DNA of 5,584 bases from Phycisphaerae bacterium (GCA_018663565.1 JABJQE010000310.1:1-5584), one strand, 5' to 3'; positions 1 to 5,584 are shown, counted from the stretch's first letter. Numbers and translations: made by a program. The notes: generated from the letters alone by a model not told the origin.

Positions 1-1077
1 AACCGCTACGTTGGAACTTGAAACCGTCGGGCTTGTATGGTCAAGAATGCGAGAAATTCGCAGCGACGTACTGTTGCGACGTGAAACGAAGAAAGCGAGA
101 GGGGTTTCGCCGTAGTGCTGGGCGCATTGGACCGAGGCGTGCCCGCTCTTCCGGACATCGTGAATCACCGCGGTGTCGCCACTGAGCAGTGGTTCCTTTT
201 CAATCGTTCGGTACAGAACTCCTCCCCAGCCACTGTTGTCATCGAGGCCGAAGAGATTTCCGCTCACATAGAAGGCATCGGTATCGAACCCGAGTCCCGG
301 GTAGTCAACCCAGTGCTGCTCGCTTCCATTCTGCACCACGGCCCACGTGCGATATTTGTACCAGACGCCGTTGGGATCACTGTCATCACTGATGGCCAGT
401 GTGATCCATGCTTCTTCTGTGTCGCTGTAGACTTCAAGCGCAAGCACCACGAATCGTTCTGCCACCGGATCGTAGAAACACTTCGGGTCGAATGTGAATG
501 AACCAGCGCCCACATCCTCGAAGAAGCCGGGGCTTCCTGTGGAGTCCAGAAGGGCGGCGAATTGTTCGGTTCCCGTTTCCTTGTCATACCAGGCAATCGC
601 CATGTTGACGGTGACGAGCACGTGGTCGGGGCCAACGGCAAGAGACGGATCCGGCGGTGTCCAAGCGGTCTGCAGGATGGATTCAAATCCCCAGATATTT
701 CCGCCCCGCCCCAGATTCTCGAGGCCACCAGGCCGAAGATCATTCGGCATGCCGTTGTCATCGACAATTGGTTTCTGGGATTTGTGCGGAGGGAGGAGTT
801 TGCCGGGTCGTTCTGTCGGACCTTCCCACGGCGATCCGAGTTGGTGCTGACGAGCAAACGTGGAAGTATCGATGAGCGTGGGCTCGCAGGTCCATGTGGC
901 AGCCACGTTGTCTTTGGTCACATCAATCAAGGGAACATTGGTTGGGCGTGGTTGTCCGGTACTCGGAGACCACCCGAGCGGCCAGTCCGGGCCGGCACTT
1001 ATCGGTGGGGCCGGCACGTGATGCGGTACGGCACACCCCGTCAAGAACACCATCAGGCTTGTGATCAGTCGCTGCAT
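1..1077 (-). CDS. Secreted lipoprotein, probable beta-propeller-like domain, 3' end outside window
   Basis: This is an open frame of 359 codons with no stop, running off the left edge, so the C-terminus is missing. The ATG at 1077-1075 is preceded by GAGGAG (1089-1094), 11 nt away, which is slightly long for a ribosome site. The N-terminus has a short hydrophobic stretch ending in a lipobox, L12-T13-G14-C15, so export and lipid attachment at Cys15 are likely; the lipobox supports this start. A proline-rich, low-complexity linker runs to about residue 125. Then come segments seen in bacterial secreted propeller-like proteins: 'PPDPSLAVGPDHVL' (141-154), a 'FDP.CFYDPVAERFVVLAL' strand pair (196-214), 'WITLAISDDSDPNGVWY' (224-240) and 'WVDYPGLGFDTDAFYVSGN' (256-274). 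I recognise the style but no enzyme function. Residues are rich in Asp, Gly and Trp. The gene is preceded by the 93-bp repeat also found ahead of the radical SAM gene. Confidence is high that the frame is real and low on function. Confidence 0.85.
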   Translation of the reverse strand, partial: MQRLITSLMVFLTGCAVPHHVPAPPISAGPDWPLGWSPSTGQPRPTNVPLIDVTKDNVAATWTCEPTLIDTSTFARQHQLGSPWEGPTERPGKLLPPHKSQKPIVDDNGMPNDLRPGGLENLGRGGNIWGFESILQTAWTPPDPSLAVGPDHVLVTVNMAIAWYDKETGTEQFAALLDSTGSPGFFEDVGAGSFTFDPKCFYDPVAERFVVLALEVYSDTEEAWITLAISDDSDPNGVWYKYRTWAVVQNGSEQHWVDYPGLGFDTDAFYVSGNLFGLDDNSGWGGVLYRTIEKEPLLSGDTAVIHDVRKSGHASVQCAQHYGETPLAFFVSRRNSTSLRISRILDHTSPTVSSSNVAV

Positions 1078-1113
1078 TTGATGAAGTACTCCTCTACGCC
1101 CATCCCACGTACA

Positions 1114-1206
1114 GCCTACAACATGGTTTGGCGGTGTCTACACGCAGTTGTCATCAGCCACATGGGAAGCGGCTATTTCACGGAAATCGAGAAGGAATTA
1201 CCCCTC
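1114..1206 (-). repeat. 93-bp leader repeat, copy A (upstream of the lipoprotein gene)
   Basis: This copy matches 3151-3243 at 84 of 93 positions without gaps, in the same orientation. Positions 1167-1206 (40 bp) and 1133-1156 (24 bp) are identical in both copies. Between them lies a 10-bp patch with 5 differences, and another 3 differences sit at 1129-1132. It contains the inverted repeats ATTTC-ACG-GAAAT (1175-1187) and GTGT-CT-ACAC (1134-1143), both invariant. On the minus strand it ends 36 nt before the lipoprotein start codon, so it probably lies in the leader or promoter. The function (transcription factor site, RNA leader or mobile repeat) is inferred only. Confidence 0.85.
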
Positions 1207-1214
1207 CACGACCC

Positions 1215-1244
1215 AGACAGTCTCACTATCCCCACTGAGTGTCT
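1215..1244 (-). terminator. Possible stem-loop after the radical SAM gene
   Basis: On the minus strand AGACA and CTCA pair with TGAG and TGTCT around a 10-nt loop, with a 2-nt bulge, starting 18 nt past the stop codon. No U-run follows, and the stem is weaker than the two hairpins at 3343-3372 and 4405-4434. It could end the radical SAM transcript, or it could be chance. Confidence 0.3.
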
Positions 1245-1261
1245 TGCCATGAGTTTCATCG

Positions 1262-3106
1262 TCAGCACACGCGATCGGTTGCGGTGTCGATTACAACTTG
1301 AACGAGCGGTATCGTATGGATCGACTGCGTCCCTTCGATGCTCCGCAGGGGGATCGAACTACTCGGCGGCGCCGTCTGCCGATGGATCTTGCAAAACATC
1401 AGTCGGAGAGCCCATCCCAGAGTTCGGCGGATGTTCTGTGTGTTGCCGAGCATTCCGAATATCTGCGCAGCAACAGGTTTGTCGCCCACCGCAGTCTTCT
1501 TTGTAAGTGCCATGAGAAGCCACCACGGGTTATAAAAATAGGAGTAGCTTGCAAGGATGTTGAGTTGTTTGGTCCAAGGACGCTTGGCATGCGAGGAGAT
1601 CACATAGTTGCCATCGTGCATGTACGGATCGACCCGCCTGCCACCGACACGTTCAAACACCTGCTTTGATGTGAACGTTTCGTGGTACAACTTGCTTCCA
1701 GGTGACGGGACGATCATCAGAATCTGCAGGGATACGGCGCCCGCTTTGCGGAGAAGTTTGACCTGATTGAGTAGCCCATAGTGAGTGCCCCGCGTGTAGA
1801 GCGGTTGTGAGTCGTGATGCATCATCATCGGCATCGGACAGATGCCGGCATCGCGGAGTCTTCGGAATGCCTCTGTTGTCTTATCGACACTCTGTCCCTT
1901 CTTGACGAGCGTGGCGGTGAGATCTTCGACGCCGATCCAGAGGGCTCTGCACCCAGCCTCCCGCATGAGTGGAAGGTGTTCCTTCATCTTGAGTGTGTCA
2001 TGAATCGTGACTTCCGTAGCCCATCGAACTCTGGAGCTAAGTCGTGACCCTCCGGTCTCCGTGCGGGCTAGGGTCTCGGCGATCTGCAGTGCGCGATCGT
2101 GGTTATTGAAGAAGTTGTCGTCCGTTCCGAAGAAGTGGCGATGGTCGAACTCGGTGTTGATTCGGTGCATCTCATCTGCGATCCGCTCCGGGCTCTTTGC
2201 CCGATTGTGCCTCTGGTTGTAGGCGGGGATCGGACAATACGGGCATGCAAATTTGCAGCCGAACGTCATCACAAGAGAACTGATTGGCGAGTGCTTGCGC
2301 ACCCGGTCTGCTGGAAGCGGATCGGATGCGAGGGTGGACTTGCGGCTGGGTGGCTCAAGAATGCGATAGCCAAGCACCGGATGCGGCAATTCGTCAAGAT
2401 CATTCAGAAGGCGTTGGATACCAGTGTCGATCAACTGCTCCGCAACGCCGTCCTGCTTGCCGAGTGGATACACAAGGCCTGGGATCTCATCCAGATCGCC
2501 GGCGTCGCGGGCTCGAACAAAGGCGGATCGCATTGACTCGCCTTGGCTGCGGATTGAGAGGATGACTTCCAGCAGGCTGAGAAATACATACTCCTCGCCA
2601 GTGACTGCGATGTCGGGACCTGCGGGATCGTTTGGATCATCGCTGAATACTTTGAAGGGCTCATACAAAGCGTGAGATCCGCCGACGATGATGAGCGGGC
2701 GATGGTGCGGATCGATTCGTCGTGCATCACGAACCAACGCTTTACAGGCGGCTTCGTGCATTCCCATGGATGAGACCATGAAGAGGTCTGGAACGCGTCC
2801 ATCGAGCCGCATATGTGAGGGGCGAAAGCGGCGGTTCCACTGCTGTAGGACCAATCGCGTTTTTTCAAATCCGGTATCGATCAGCGCCGAACCGATGGCT
2901 CGAATGCCGGCAGGTGCCATTCGCGTGTCTGCGAAGATGAATGGGAGCATCCGGGTTCGATGATCGAAGGCGCAGGCCACCACGGTGGTCAGGTCGTGGT
3001 GGCGGCTCATGCCTCTGAGGCGATGGCGAAGTTCCGTCATGGCCCCTGGGGCAATGAGTTGGTCGCCAACAGACCGTCGTGGAAGTTCCAAGTGTTGATG
3101 CTCCAA
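1262..3106 (-). CDS. B12-binding-domain radical SAM protein
   Basis: This is a predicted cytosolic iron-sulfur enzyme of 614 residues, with a cobalamin-binding-like Rossmann domain at about 40-190 and a radical SAM core at about 275-480. The cluster motif is complete: C284-KFA-C288-PY-C291 (CxxxCxxC). Other family marks are 'IIVGGSHALYEP' (139-150), 'AVTGEEYV' (167-174), the strand 'FFGTDDNFF' (325-333) and 'GVED' (392-395). The usual DxHxxG of B12 domains is not evident, as in many members of this class, so cobalamin may bind base-off or not at all. The class includes methyltransferases and ring-forming enzymes (class B radical SAM); the substrate here cannot be inferred. The longest frame starts at TTG (3106-3104) with GGGGAG 5 nt upstream; ATGs at 3040 and 3010 are alternatives with poorly placed ribosome sites. 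The stop is TGA. The gene stands alone between secreted-protein genes and shares its leader repeat with the lipoprotein gene downstream. Confidence 0.93.
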   Translation of the reverse strand: MEHQHLELPRRSVGDQLIAPGAMTELRHRLRGMSRHHDLTTVVACAFDHRTRMLPFIFADTRMAPAGIRAIGSALIDTGFEKTRLVLQQWNRRFRPSHMRLDGRVPDLFMVSSMGMHEAACKALVRDARRIDPHHRPLIIVGGSHALYEPFKVFSDDPNDPAGPDIAVTGEEYVFLSLLEVILSIRSQGESMRSAFVRARDAGDLDEIPGLVYPLGKQDGVAEQLIDTGIQRLLNDLDELPHPVLGYRILEPPSRKSTLASDPLPADRVRKHSPISSLVMTFGCKFACPYCPIPAYNQRHNRAKSPERIADEMHRINTEFDHRHFFGTDDNFFNNHDRALQIAETLARTETGGSRLSSRVRWATEVTIHDTLKMKEHLPLMREAGCRALWIGVEDLTATLVKKGQSVDKTTEAFRRLRDAGICPMPMMMHHDSQPLYTRGTHYGLLNQVKLLRKAGAVSLQILMIVPSPGSKLYHETFTSKQVFERVGGRRVDPYMHDGNYVISSHAKRPWTKQLNILASYSYFYNPWWLLMALTKKTAVGDKPVAAQIFGMLGNTQNIRRTLGWALRLMFCKIHRQTAPPSSSIPLRSIEGTQSIHTIPLVQVVIDTATDRVC

Positions 3107-3111
3107 AGGGG

Positions 3112-3117
3112 CTCCCC
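3112..3117 (-). promoter_or_regulatory. Candidate ribosome binding site for the TTG start of the radical SAM gene
   Basis: GGGGAG on the minus strand lies 5 nt before the TTG at 3106-3104. It bears on the choice of start, because the later ATGs (3040, 3010) have purine runs only 1-2 nt away. The G-run is followed directly by a C-run, so the site could fold back on itself. Confidence 0.35.
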
Positions 3118-3150
3118 AAAGGAGACCTGTGGGGATGGTATGAGGGATGG

Positions 3151-3243
3151 GCCTACAGCATGGTTCGATGGTGTCTACACGCAGTTGTCATCACCTGCAG
3201 GGAAAGCGGCTATTTCACGGAAATCGAGAAGGAATTACCCCTC
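3151..3243 (-). repeat. 93-bp leader repeat, copy B (upstream of the radical SAM gene)
   Basis: This is the partner of 1114-1206, offset by exactly 2,037 bp and in the same orientation. It carries the same two invariant blocks (3170-3193 and 3204-3243) and the same inverted repeats (3212-3224 and 3171-3180). It ends 44 nt before the predicted TTG start, close to the 36 nt seen for copy A. That similar placement ahead of two unrelated genes argues for a leader or control role over a random duplication. No known riboswitch class was recognised. Confidence 0.85.
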
Positions 3244-3342
3244 ACGGCCGCCCGCTCATTGGATGTGCGGCTGTCCAGAGCCTTATTGGGCTGCAGCGGG
3301 ATGATTTGGATTACCTGTTCGCAACATCCCAGTGCCTACACA

Positions 3343-3372
3343 ACAACACCCCTGTATTCACGGGGGTGTTGT
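3343..3372 (-). terminator. Terminator hairpin after the dockerin gene
   Basis: The arms at 3343-3354 and 3361-3372 form a 12-position stem around a 6-nt loop; one position near the loop is a mismatch on the minus strand. It begins 16 nt past the TAA stop of the dockerin frame. The 3' tail (GUUGUUGUG) is only moderately U-rich. The hairpin and the preceding CCACCACCCC block recur at 4405-4434 and, in part, at the right edge, so this is a family of similar terminators. Confidence 0.8.
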
Positions 3373-3388
3373 GGGGTGGTGGGCTGTC

Positions 3389-3721
3389 TTACCCAGTCCA
3401 GTTCGATAAGAGAAGAAGAAGGTCTTGAACGTTCACTACGCCGTTCTGATCGTAATCATCCTCGTTGAAGACTTGGAATGAACTCCAGTCATGCCCCCCA
3501 GCGCCTTCGGTTTCGTTCCAGTTGGTGGTAATCAGACGGGTGAGGTCGGCAGCATCGACCAGGCCATCGACATTCCCATCGCCCGGGATCGCAGCAGTGA
3601 TGTCCAGCCATACAGTTGTATCTGTAATGCGATGGGTGTAATTGACTCCAGGTGAGCTGCCCTCATCAGAAGAGTCAATTTGGACGTTCCAAATGCCGCC
3701 GAAGAAGTCGTTCTCGCTCAC
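3389..3721 (-). CDS. Dockerin-repeat C-terminal half of an amber-interrupted secreted protein
   Basis: This is a 110-residue frame opening at GTG (3721-3719) and ending in TAA. It carries two calcium-loop dockerin repeats: 'DGNVDGLVDAADL' (about residues 48-60) and 'DYDQNGVVNVQDLLLLLSNW' near the C-terminus. Dockerin type I repeats bind calcium; in planctomycetes they occur on many exported proteins without a known cellulosome, so the role here is unknown. No ribosome site precedes the GTG and the frame has no signal peptide, so it is unlikely to be an independent gene. It is in the same frame as 3725-3985 and separated from it by one TAG and one Ile codon. Confidence 0.6.
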   Translation of the reverse strand: MSENDFFGGIWNVQIDSSDEGSSPGVNYTHRITDTTVWLDITAAIPGDGNVDGLVDAADLTRLITTNWNETEGAGGHDWSSFQVFNEDDYDQNGVVNVQDLLLLLSNWTG

Positions 3722-3724
3722 AAT

Positions 3725-3985
3725 CTAGATCTGTGCGACAGTCTCAATCCATTCGGGTGAACTTGGTTGCTCAAATCTACACCATCCTCCAGACTGCTCA
3801 AACCAAAGCGTGTCAGTAAGACCTGGAAGTGTCCCCGTTGACCAGTTGGCTGGAATCCAGGCCCCTTGATCCGATGAGGGGTCGGGGTACTGCCACTCAA
3901 GGAAGTCTGCGGAGGACATCGAAGCCACAGAGTGCATCGCAATGCCAAGGGTCAGAGCAATCGTTGTTTGCTTTGGACTCGTCAT
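3725..3985 (-). CDS. Signal-peptide N-terminal half of the amber-interrupted dockerin protein
   Basis: This is an 86-residue frame starting at ATG (3985-3983), with an AAGGGG ribosome site 8 nt upstream. Residues 1-26 look like a Sec signal peptide: Lys5, a hydrophobic stretch at 8-17, and a small-residue cleavage site near Ala26. The rest is Trp- and Gly-rich ('DPSSDQGAWIPANWSTG', 'LTDTLWFEQSGGW'), as in beta-sheet domains of planctomycete surface proteins; I recognise no enzyme. It stops at TAG (3727-3725) and the same frame continues into the dockerin repeats. If the stop is real, the product is a short exported peptide without its calcium-binding tail. Confidence 0.65.
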   Translation of the reverse strand: MTSPKQTTIALTLGIAMHSVASMSSADFLEWQYPDPSSDQGAWIPANWSTGTLPGLTDTLWFEQSGGWCRFEQPSSPEWIETVAQI

Positions 3986-4095
3986 CGATCAGGCCCCTTA
4001 TCGCGGTGTTCTTGGTGCCATGGACAAACTGGTGCAACTAGCCTGATGATAGTTGGCGATCTGAATGTATGGAACAACACTCCGTAACTACTGGA

Positions 4096-4287
4096 TTATG
4101 AACCTTCTTTCGACTGGTTCCACTTGATGATTTCGTAGATCAAGCACGCCAATGCTCCGGCAGCAGCTATGAGTGATAGAAGCGTGAACCCTGTCCACTG
4201 ATCGAGTGGTGTAATTGCCACTTGCGATCCGCTTGCGACGAGTAACAGGATCCAAACCACAAGTCGTCTTGATGAGCCTCTGGGCAT
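4096..4287 (-). CDS. Small membrane protein with two predicted spans
   Basis: A 63-residue protein starts at ATG (4287-4285) with a good GAGGTG ribosome site 5 nt upstream and ends in TAA. After a basic N-terminus ('MPRGSSRRL') come two hydrophobic segments, about residues 9-27 and 33-54, followed by a short charged tail ('KWNQSKEGS'). A loop with Asp29 separates them. By the positive-inside rule both ends may face the cytosol. I recognise no family. It stands alone, with the terminator of the upstream gene at 4405-4434, so it probably has its own promoter; TACAAT at 4338-4333 could be a -10 box, but no convincing -35 box pairs with it. The ribosome site and clean topology favour a real gene. 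Confidence 0.65.
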   Translation of the reverse strand: MPRGSSRRLVVWILLLVASGSQVAITPLDQWTGFTLLSLIAAAGALACLIYEIIKWNQSKEGS

Positions 4288-4404
4288 AGTTGCACCTCGA
4301 GTGATCCGGAATCGTGGATAGAGACAAGATTGATTGTATCTATTCGAGCTACTTCTAGCCCCTCAGCAACTCACCGACATTTGAGGGTCCCAACAGTTTG
4401 CAGA

Positions 4405-4434
4405 ACAACACCCCCGTGAATACGGAGGTGCTGT
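4405..4434 (-). terminator. Terminator hairpin after the cupredoxin-dioxygenase gene
   Basis: The arms at 4405-4416 and 4423-4434 pair at all 12 positions in minus-strand RNA if two G-U pairs are allowed; on the plus strand the same two positions would be A-C mismatches. The hairpin lies 26 nt past the TAG stop and has the same loop and CCACCACCCC upstream block as 3343-3372. Strand-specific pairing supports a role for minus-strand transcripts. Confidence 0.8.
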
Positions 4435-4460
4435 GGGGTGGTGGGTGTAGTGGGGGACTA

Positions 4461-5438
4461 CTAAGGGCAGGGACCCCAGGCGTTGATGACGGCCAGAATG
4501 TCATTCACATCAACCCATCCGTCGAGTGTTGCATCGCCGCTCGGATCGGGACTGTTGAAGGCGGCAATCACGGCAAGAATATCATTGACGTTGACATCAC
4601 CGGACTGATCAAGATCAGCCTGACAGGCTGGATCATCGATGATAAAAGTAAACTCAGCCTGCATGTTTCCATCTGTGTCTTCATCGATGACAGTGACCTC
4701 AAGATCTGGGTGGTAGAAGAAGTCATCGTCATTCTGTGGGACATCAGGAAAGTACAACTGTGTGGTTAGCACGTTAAGCGACACGCCCTGCACTTTGACG
4801 TGAATATGTGTTGTCCTGCCAGGATAGAAGCCTGGTATGACAGTCTCCAGAAGCGAGTTGCCGGTGATGTCAGCAAAATGATGCCCGCGATATCCCCATC
4901 CGTTCTTGTCGTAGTTGCCATCCGCATCGGCATGCCAGATATCGATCCACGCCTCCGGTACGGGCGCGCAATCCTGATCAACGACGGAGATATTGAGAAC
5001 GAGCAATGGACCGTCATCGGGTTCGCGCAGATTTGATCGCTCCGGTGATCCTGGAATCCAGTACGGGCCTTCGACATCTGTCATAGTCAGTTCACATACT
5101 GGATCAGCAACCGTGATGACCCCATCCATGCCCATGGGGCAATGAGGTTCACAGAAGTAGGGGATGTCGCCGGAAGCACCCAGGGGGACTTCCCACGTGA
5201 AGGTGTCGCCTCCATTTTGAAGTTCGCCATGGAACAAGCCGTCTGCCGTACAGGCAACGCCTGAGGTGACCGTATGGGGATAGCCACTGTTGTACTGCCA
5301 GATGATCGTGTCGCCCGGGGCCACGTCAATAGCGTCTGGTGCAAATGAGGTGTCATTTGCGAACACGGTGTGGGTGTCCGCGACGGCGGAGGCAGCCAGC
5401 ACCAACGTGGCCACGATAGAAGTGCAGATGTATCGCAT
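4461..5438 (-). CDS. Exported cupredoxin-intradiol dioxygenase-dockerin fusion
   Basis: The start is ATG 5438-5436, with GGGAGAGGG 5 nt upstream and a Sec signal peptide (residues 1-20, cut after 'AVA'); an upstream extension to 5513 would bury that signal. Residues 21-111 are a plastocyanin-like cupredoxin with a full type-1 copper set: H55, C96, H99, M104 (C-x2-H-x4-M). Residues 115-268 are an intradiol ring-cleavage dioxygenase domain: 'EGPYWIPG' (123-130), 'IDIWHADADGNY' (165-176), 'PGFYPGRTTHIHVKV' (202-216). The four expected non-heme Fe(III) ligands are present: Y176, Y205, H211, H213. This family splits catechol-like rings between the two hydroxyls using O2. Residues 275-287 and 302-313 are dockerin loops. 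The protein would act outside the cytosol. Exported intradiol dioxygenases are known, but this copper fusion is unusual. Electron transfer or copper sensing by the cupredoxin is speculation. No degradation-pathway neighbours are seen, so it probably stands alone. Confidence 0.93.
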   Translation of the reverse strand: MRYICTSIVATLVLAASAVADTHTVFANDTSFAPDAIDVAPGDTIIWQYNSGYPHTVTSGVACTADGLFHGELQNGGDTFTWEVPLGASGDIPYFCEPHCPMGMDGVITVADPVCELTMTDVEGPYWIPGSPERSNLREPDDGPLLVLNISVVDQDCAPVPEAWIDIWHADADGNYDKNGWGYRGHHFADITGNSLLETVIPGFYPGRTTHIHVKVQGVSLNVLTTQLYFPDVPQNDDDFFYHPDLEVTVIDEDTDGNMQAEFTFIIDDPACQADLDQSGDVNVNDILAVIAAFNSPDPSGDATLDGWVDVNDILAVINAWGPCP

Positions 5439-5481
5439 GAGTTCCCTCTCCCTACAGGCGACCTGAGGCCGCACAAGTCCC

Positions 5482-5510
5482 ATTAGAGAGGGCCTGATGG
5501 GGGAGGTCAA
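5482..5510 (-). promoter_or_regulatory. Sigma70-like promoter of the cupredoxin-dioxygenase gene
   Basis: On the minus strand TTGACC (5510-5505) and TCTAAT (5487-5482) each match the consensus at 5 of 6 positions, with a spacer of exactly 17 nt. A start near 5475 would leave a leader of about 37 nt before the ATG at 5438. This also argues against the longer reading frame, which would begin at 5513, upstream of the promoter. It is the clearest promoter in the window. Confidence 0.65.
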
Positions 5511-5571
5511 CAACTGTTTCTATAGATGGTCTTACGTACCTCTTGAGGAGCAATGCACCGCCATCTCAACA

Positions 5572-5584
5572 ACAACACCCCCGT
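5572..5584 (-). terminator. Partial third copy of the terminator hairpin, cut by the right edge
   Basis: The 12-base arm at 5572-5583 is identical to the arm at 4405-4416. On the minus strand this is the 3' arm, so it should end a gene that lies beyond the window. Only half is visible; the pairing arm must lie past 5584. Confidence 0.55.

Larger units (their letters stand above)
3389..3985 (-). pseudogene. Composite secreted dockerin gene with one in-frame TAG
   Basis: Read through, the two frames make one 198-codon gene with a normal layout: export signal, a short beta-rich domain, then two C-terminal dockerin loops. Only codon 87 (TAG, 3727-3725) breaks it; there is no frame change. The sequence on both sides keeps the same composition and style, which suggests a recent nonsense change, a sequencing error or real readthrough. 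I call it a pseudogene only provisionally. Selenocysteine is excluded, since that uses TGA. Pyrrolysine cannot be judged from this window. Confidence 0.6.

Noticed and set aside
264..857. 197-residue minus-strand frame
   Set aside because: It is a shifted frame within the lipoprotein gene; the true frame has the lipobox and recognisable motifs.
1114..1206. CUGAUGA on the minus strand of repeat copy A, as in hammerhead ribozyme cores
   Set aside because: Copy B has GUGAUGA, losing the needed C, and no GAAA core segment follows in the right place.
562..1506. 314-residue plus-strand frame
   Set aside because: It overlaps the lipoprotein gene, the leader repeat and the end of the radical SAM gene, is rich in Arg, Ser and Cys and shows no domain.
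1124..3260. Similar small peptides encoded on the plus strand by both repeats (MV..CLHAVVI...SGYFTEIEKELPL)
   Set aside because: The differences between the copies mostly change amino acids, and the tails past the repeat share nothing, so the frame is a by-product of DNA conservation.
3107..3340. A cobalamin or SAM riboswitch ahead of the radical SAM gene
   Set aside because: No B12 box or other known riboswitch core was found by eye, and the same leader also precedes a lipoprotein gene.
3725..3727. Selenocysteine as the reason for the internal stop
   Set aside because: The codon is TAG; selenocysteine uses TGA.
4088..4327. 79-residue minus-strand frame overlapping the small membrane gene
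   Set aside because: It has no hydrophobic pattern or domain; the alternative frame has a clear ribosome site and two spans.
5439..5513. N-terminal extension of the dioxygenase fusion to position 5513
   Set aside because: It would bury the signal peptide and lies across a good promoter; the ATG at 5438 has a proper ribosome site.
3343..5584. The hairpin copies as a CRISPR array
   Set aside because: The copies are about 1.1 kb apart with genes between them and form stems just past stop codons.

Overview
The window reads as a chromosomal stretch of a planctomycete, most likely of the Phycisphaerae. The grounds are two secreted proteins that end in dockerin-type calcium-loop repeats, one with an 'AWGPCP'-like tail typical of that group, together with a lipoprotein and a B12-type radical SAM enzyme at moderate G+C. 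This placement rests on protein style, not on a database match. Every gene I can support is on the minus strand, so the window is best read from right to left.

From right to left: (a) a truncated copy of a terminator hairpin at the right edge, belonging to a gene outside the window; (b) a good sigma70-like promoter (5482-5510) and a 325-residue exported protein (4461-5438) that joins a type-1 copper cupredoxin domain, an intradiol ring-cleavage dioxygenase domain and two dockerin loops, followed by a terminator hairpin (4405-4434); (c) a 63-residue protein with two membrane spans (4096-4287); (d) a short secreted dockerin protein (3389-3985) cut in two by a single in-frame amber codon, followed by a second near-identical terminator hairpin (3343-3372); (e) a B12-binding radical SAM protein (1262-3106); (f) the first 359 residues of a lipoprotein with a predicted beta-propeller-like secreted domain (1-1077), running off the left edge. 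No gene-free stretch exceeds 300 bases.

The most unusual structure is a 93-bp element found twice, 2,037 bp apart, in the same orientation (1114-1206 and 3151-3243). Each copy lies just upstream of a minus-strand gene: the lipoprotein and the radical SAM gene. The two copies are about 90% identical, and the differences cluster in short patches around invariant blocks of 24 and 40 bp. This looks like a shared leader or regulatory element linking two genes of unlike function. The separate terminators and leaders suggest mostly single-gene transcripts, not one operon. The exported products (cupredoxin-dioxygenase, dockerin protein, lipoprotein) suggest cell-surface or periplasmic work, with oxidation of aromatic compounds the only chemistry that can be inferred. 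The substrate of the radical SAM enzyme cannot be read from the sequence.
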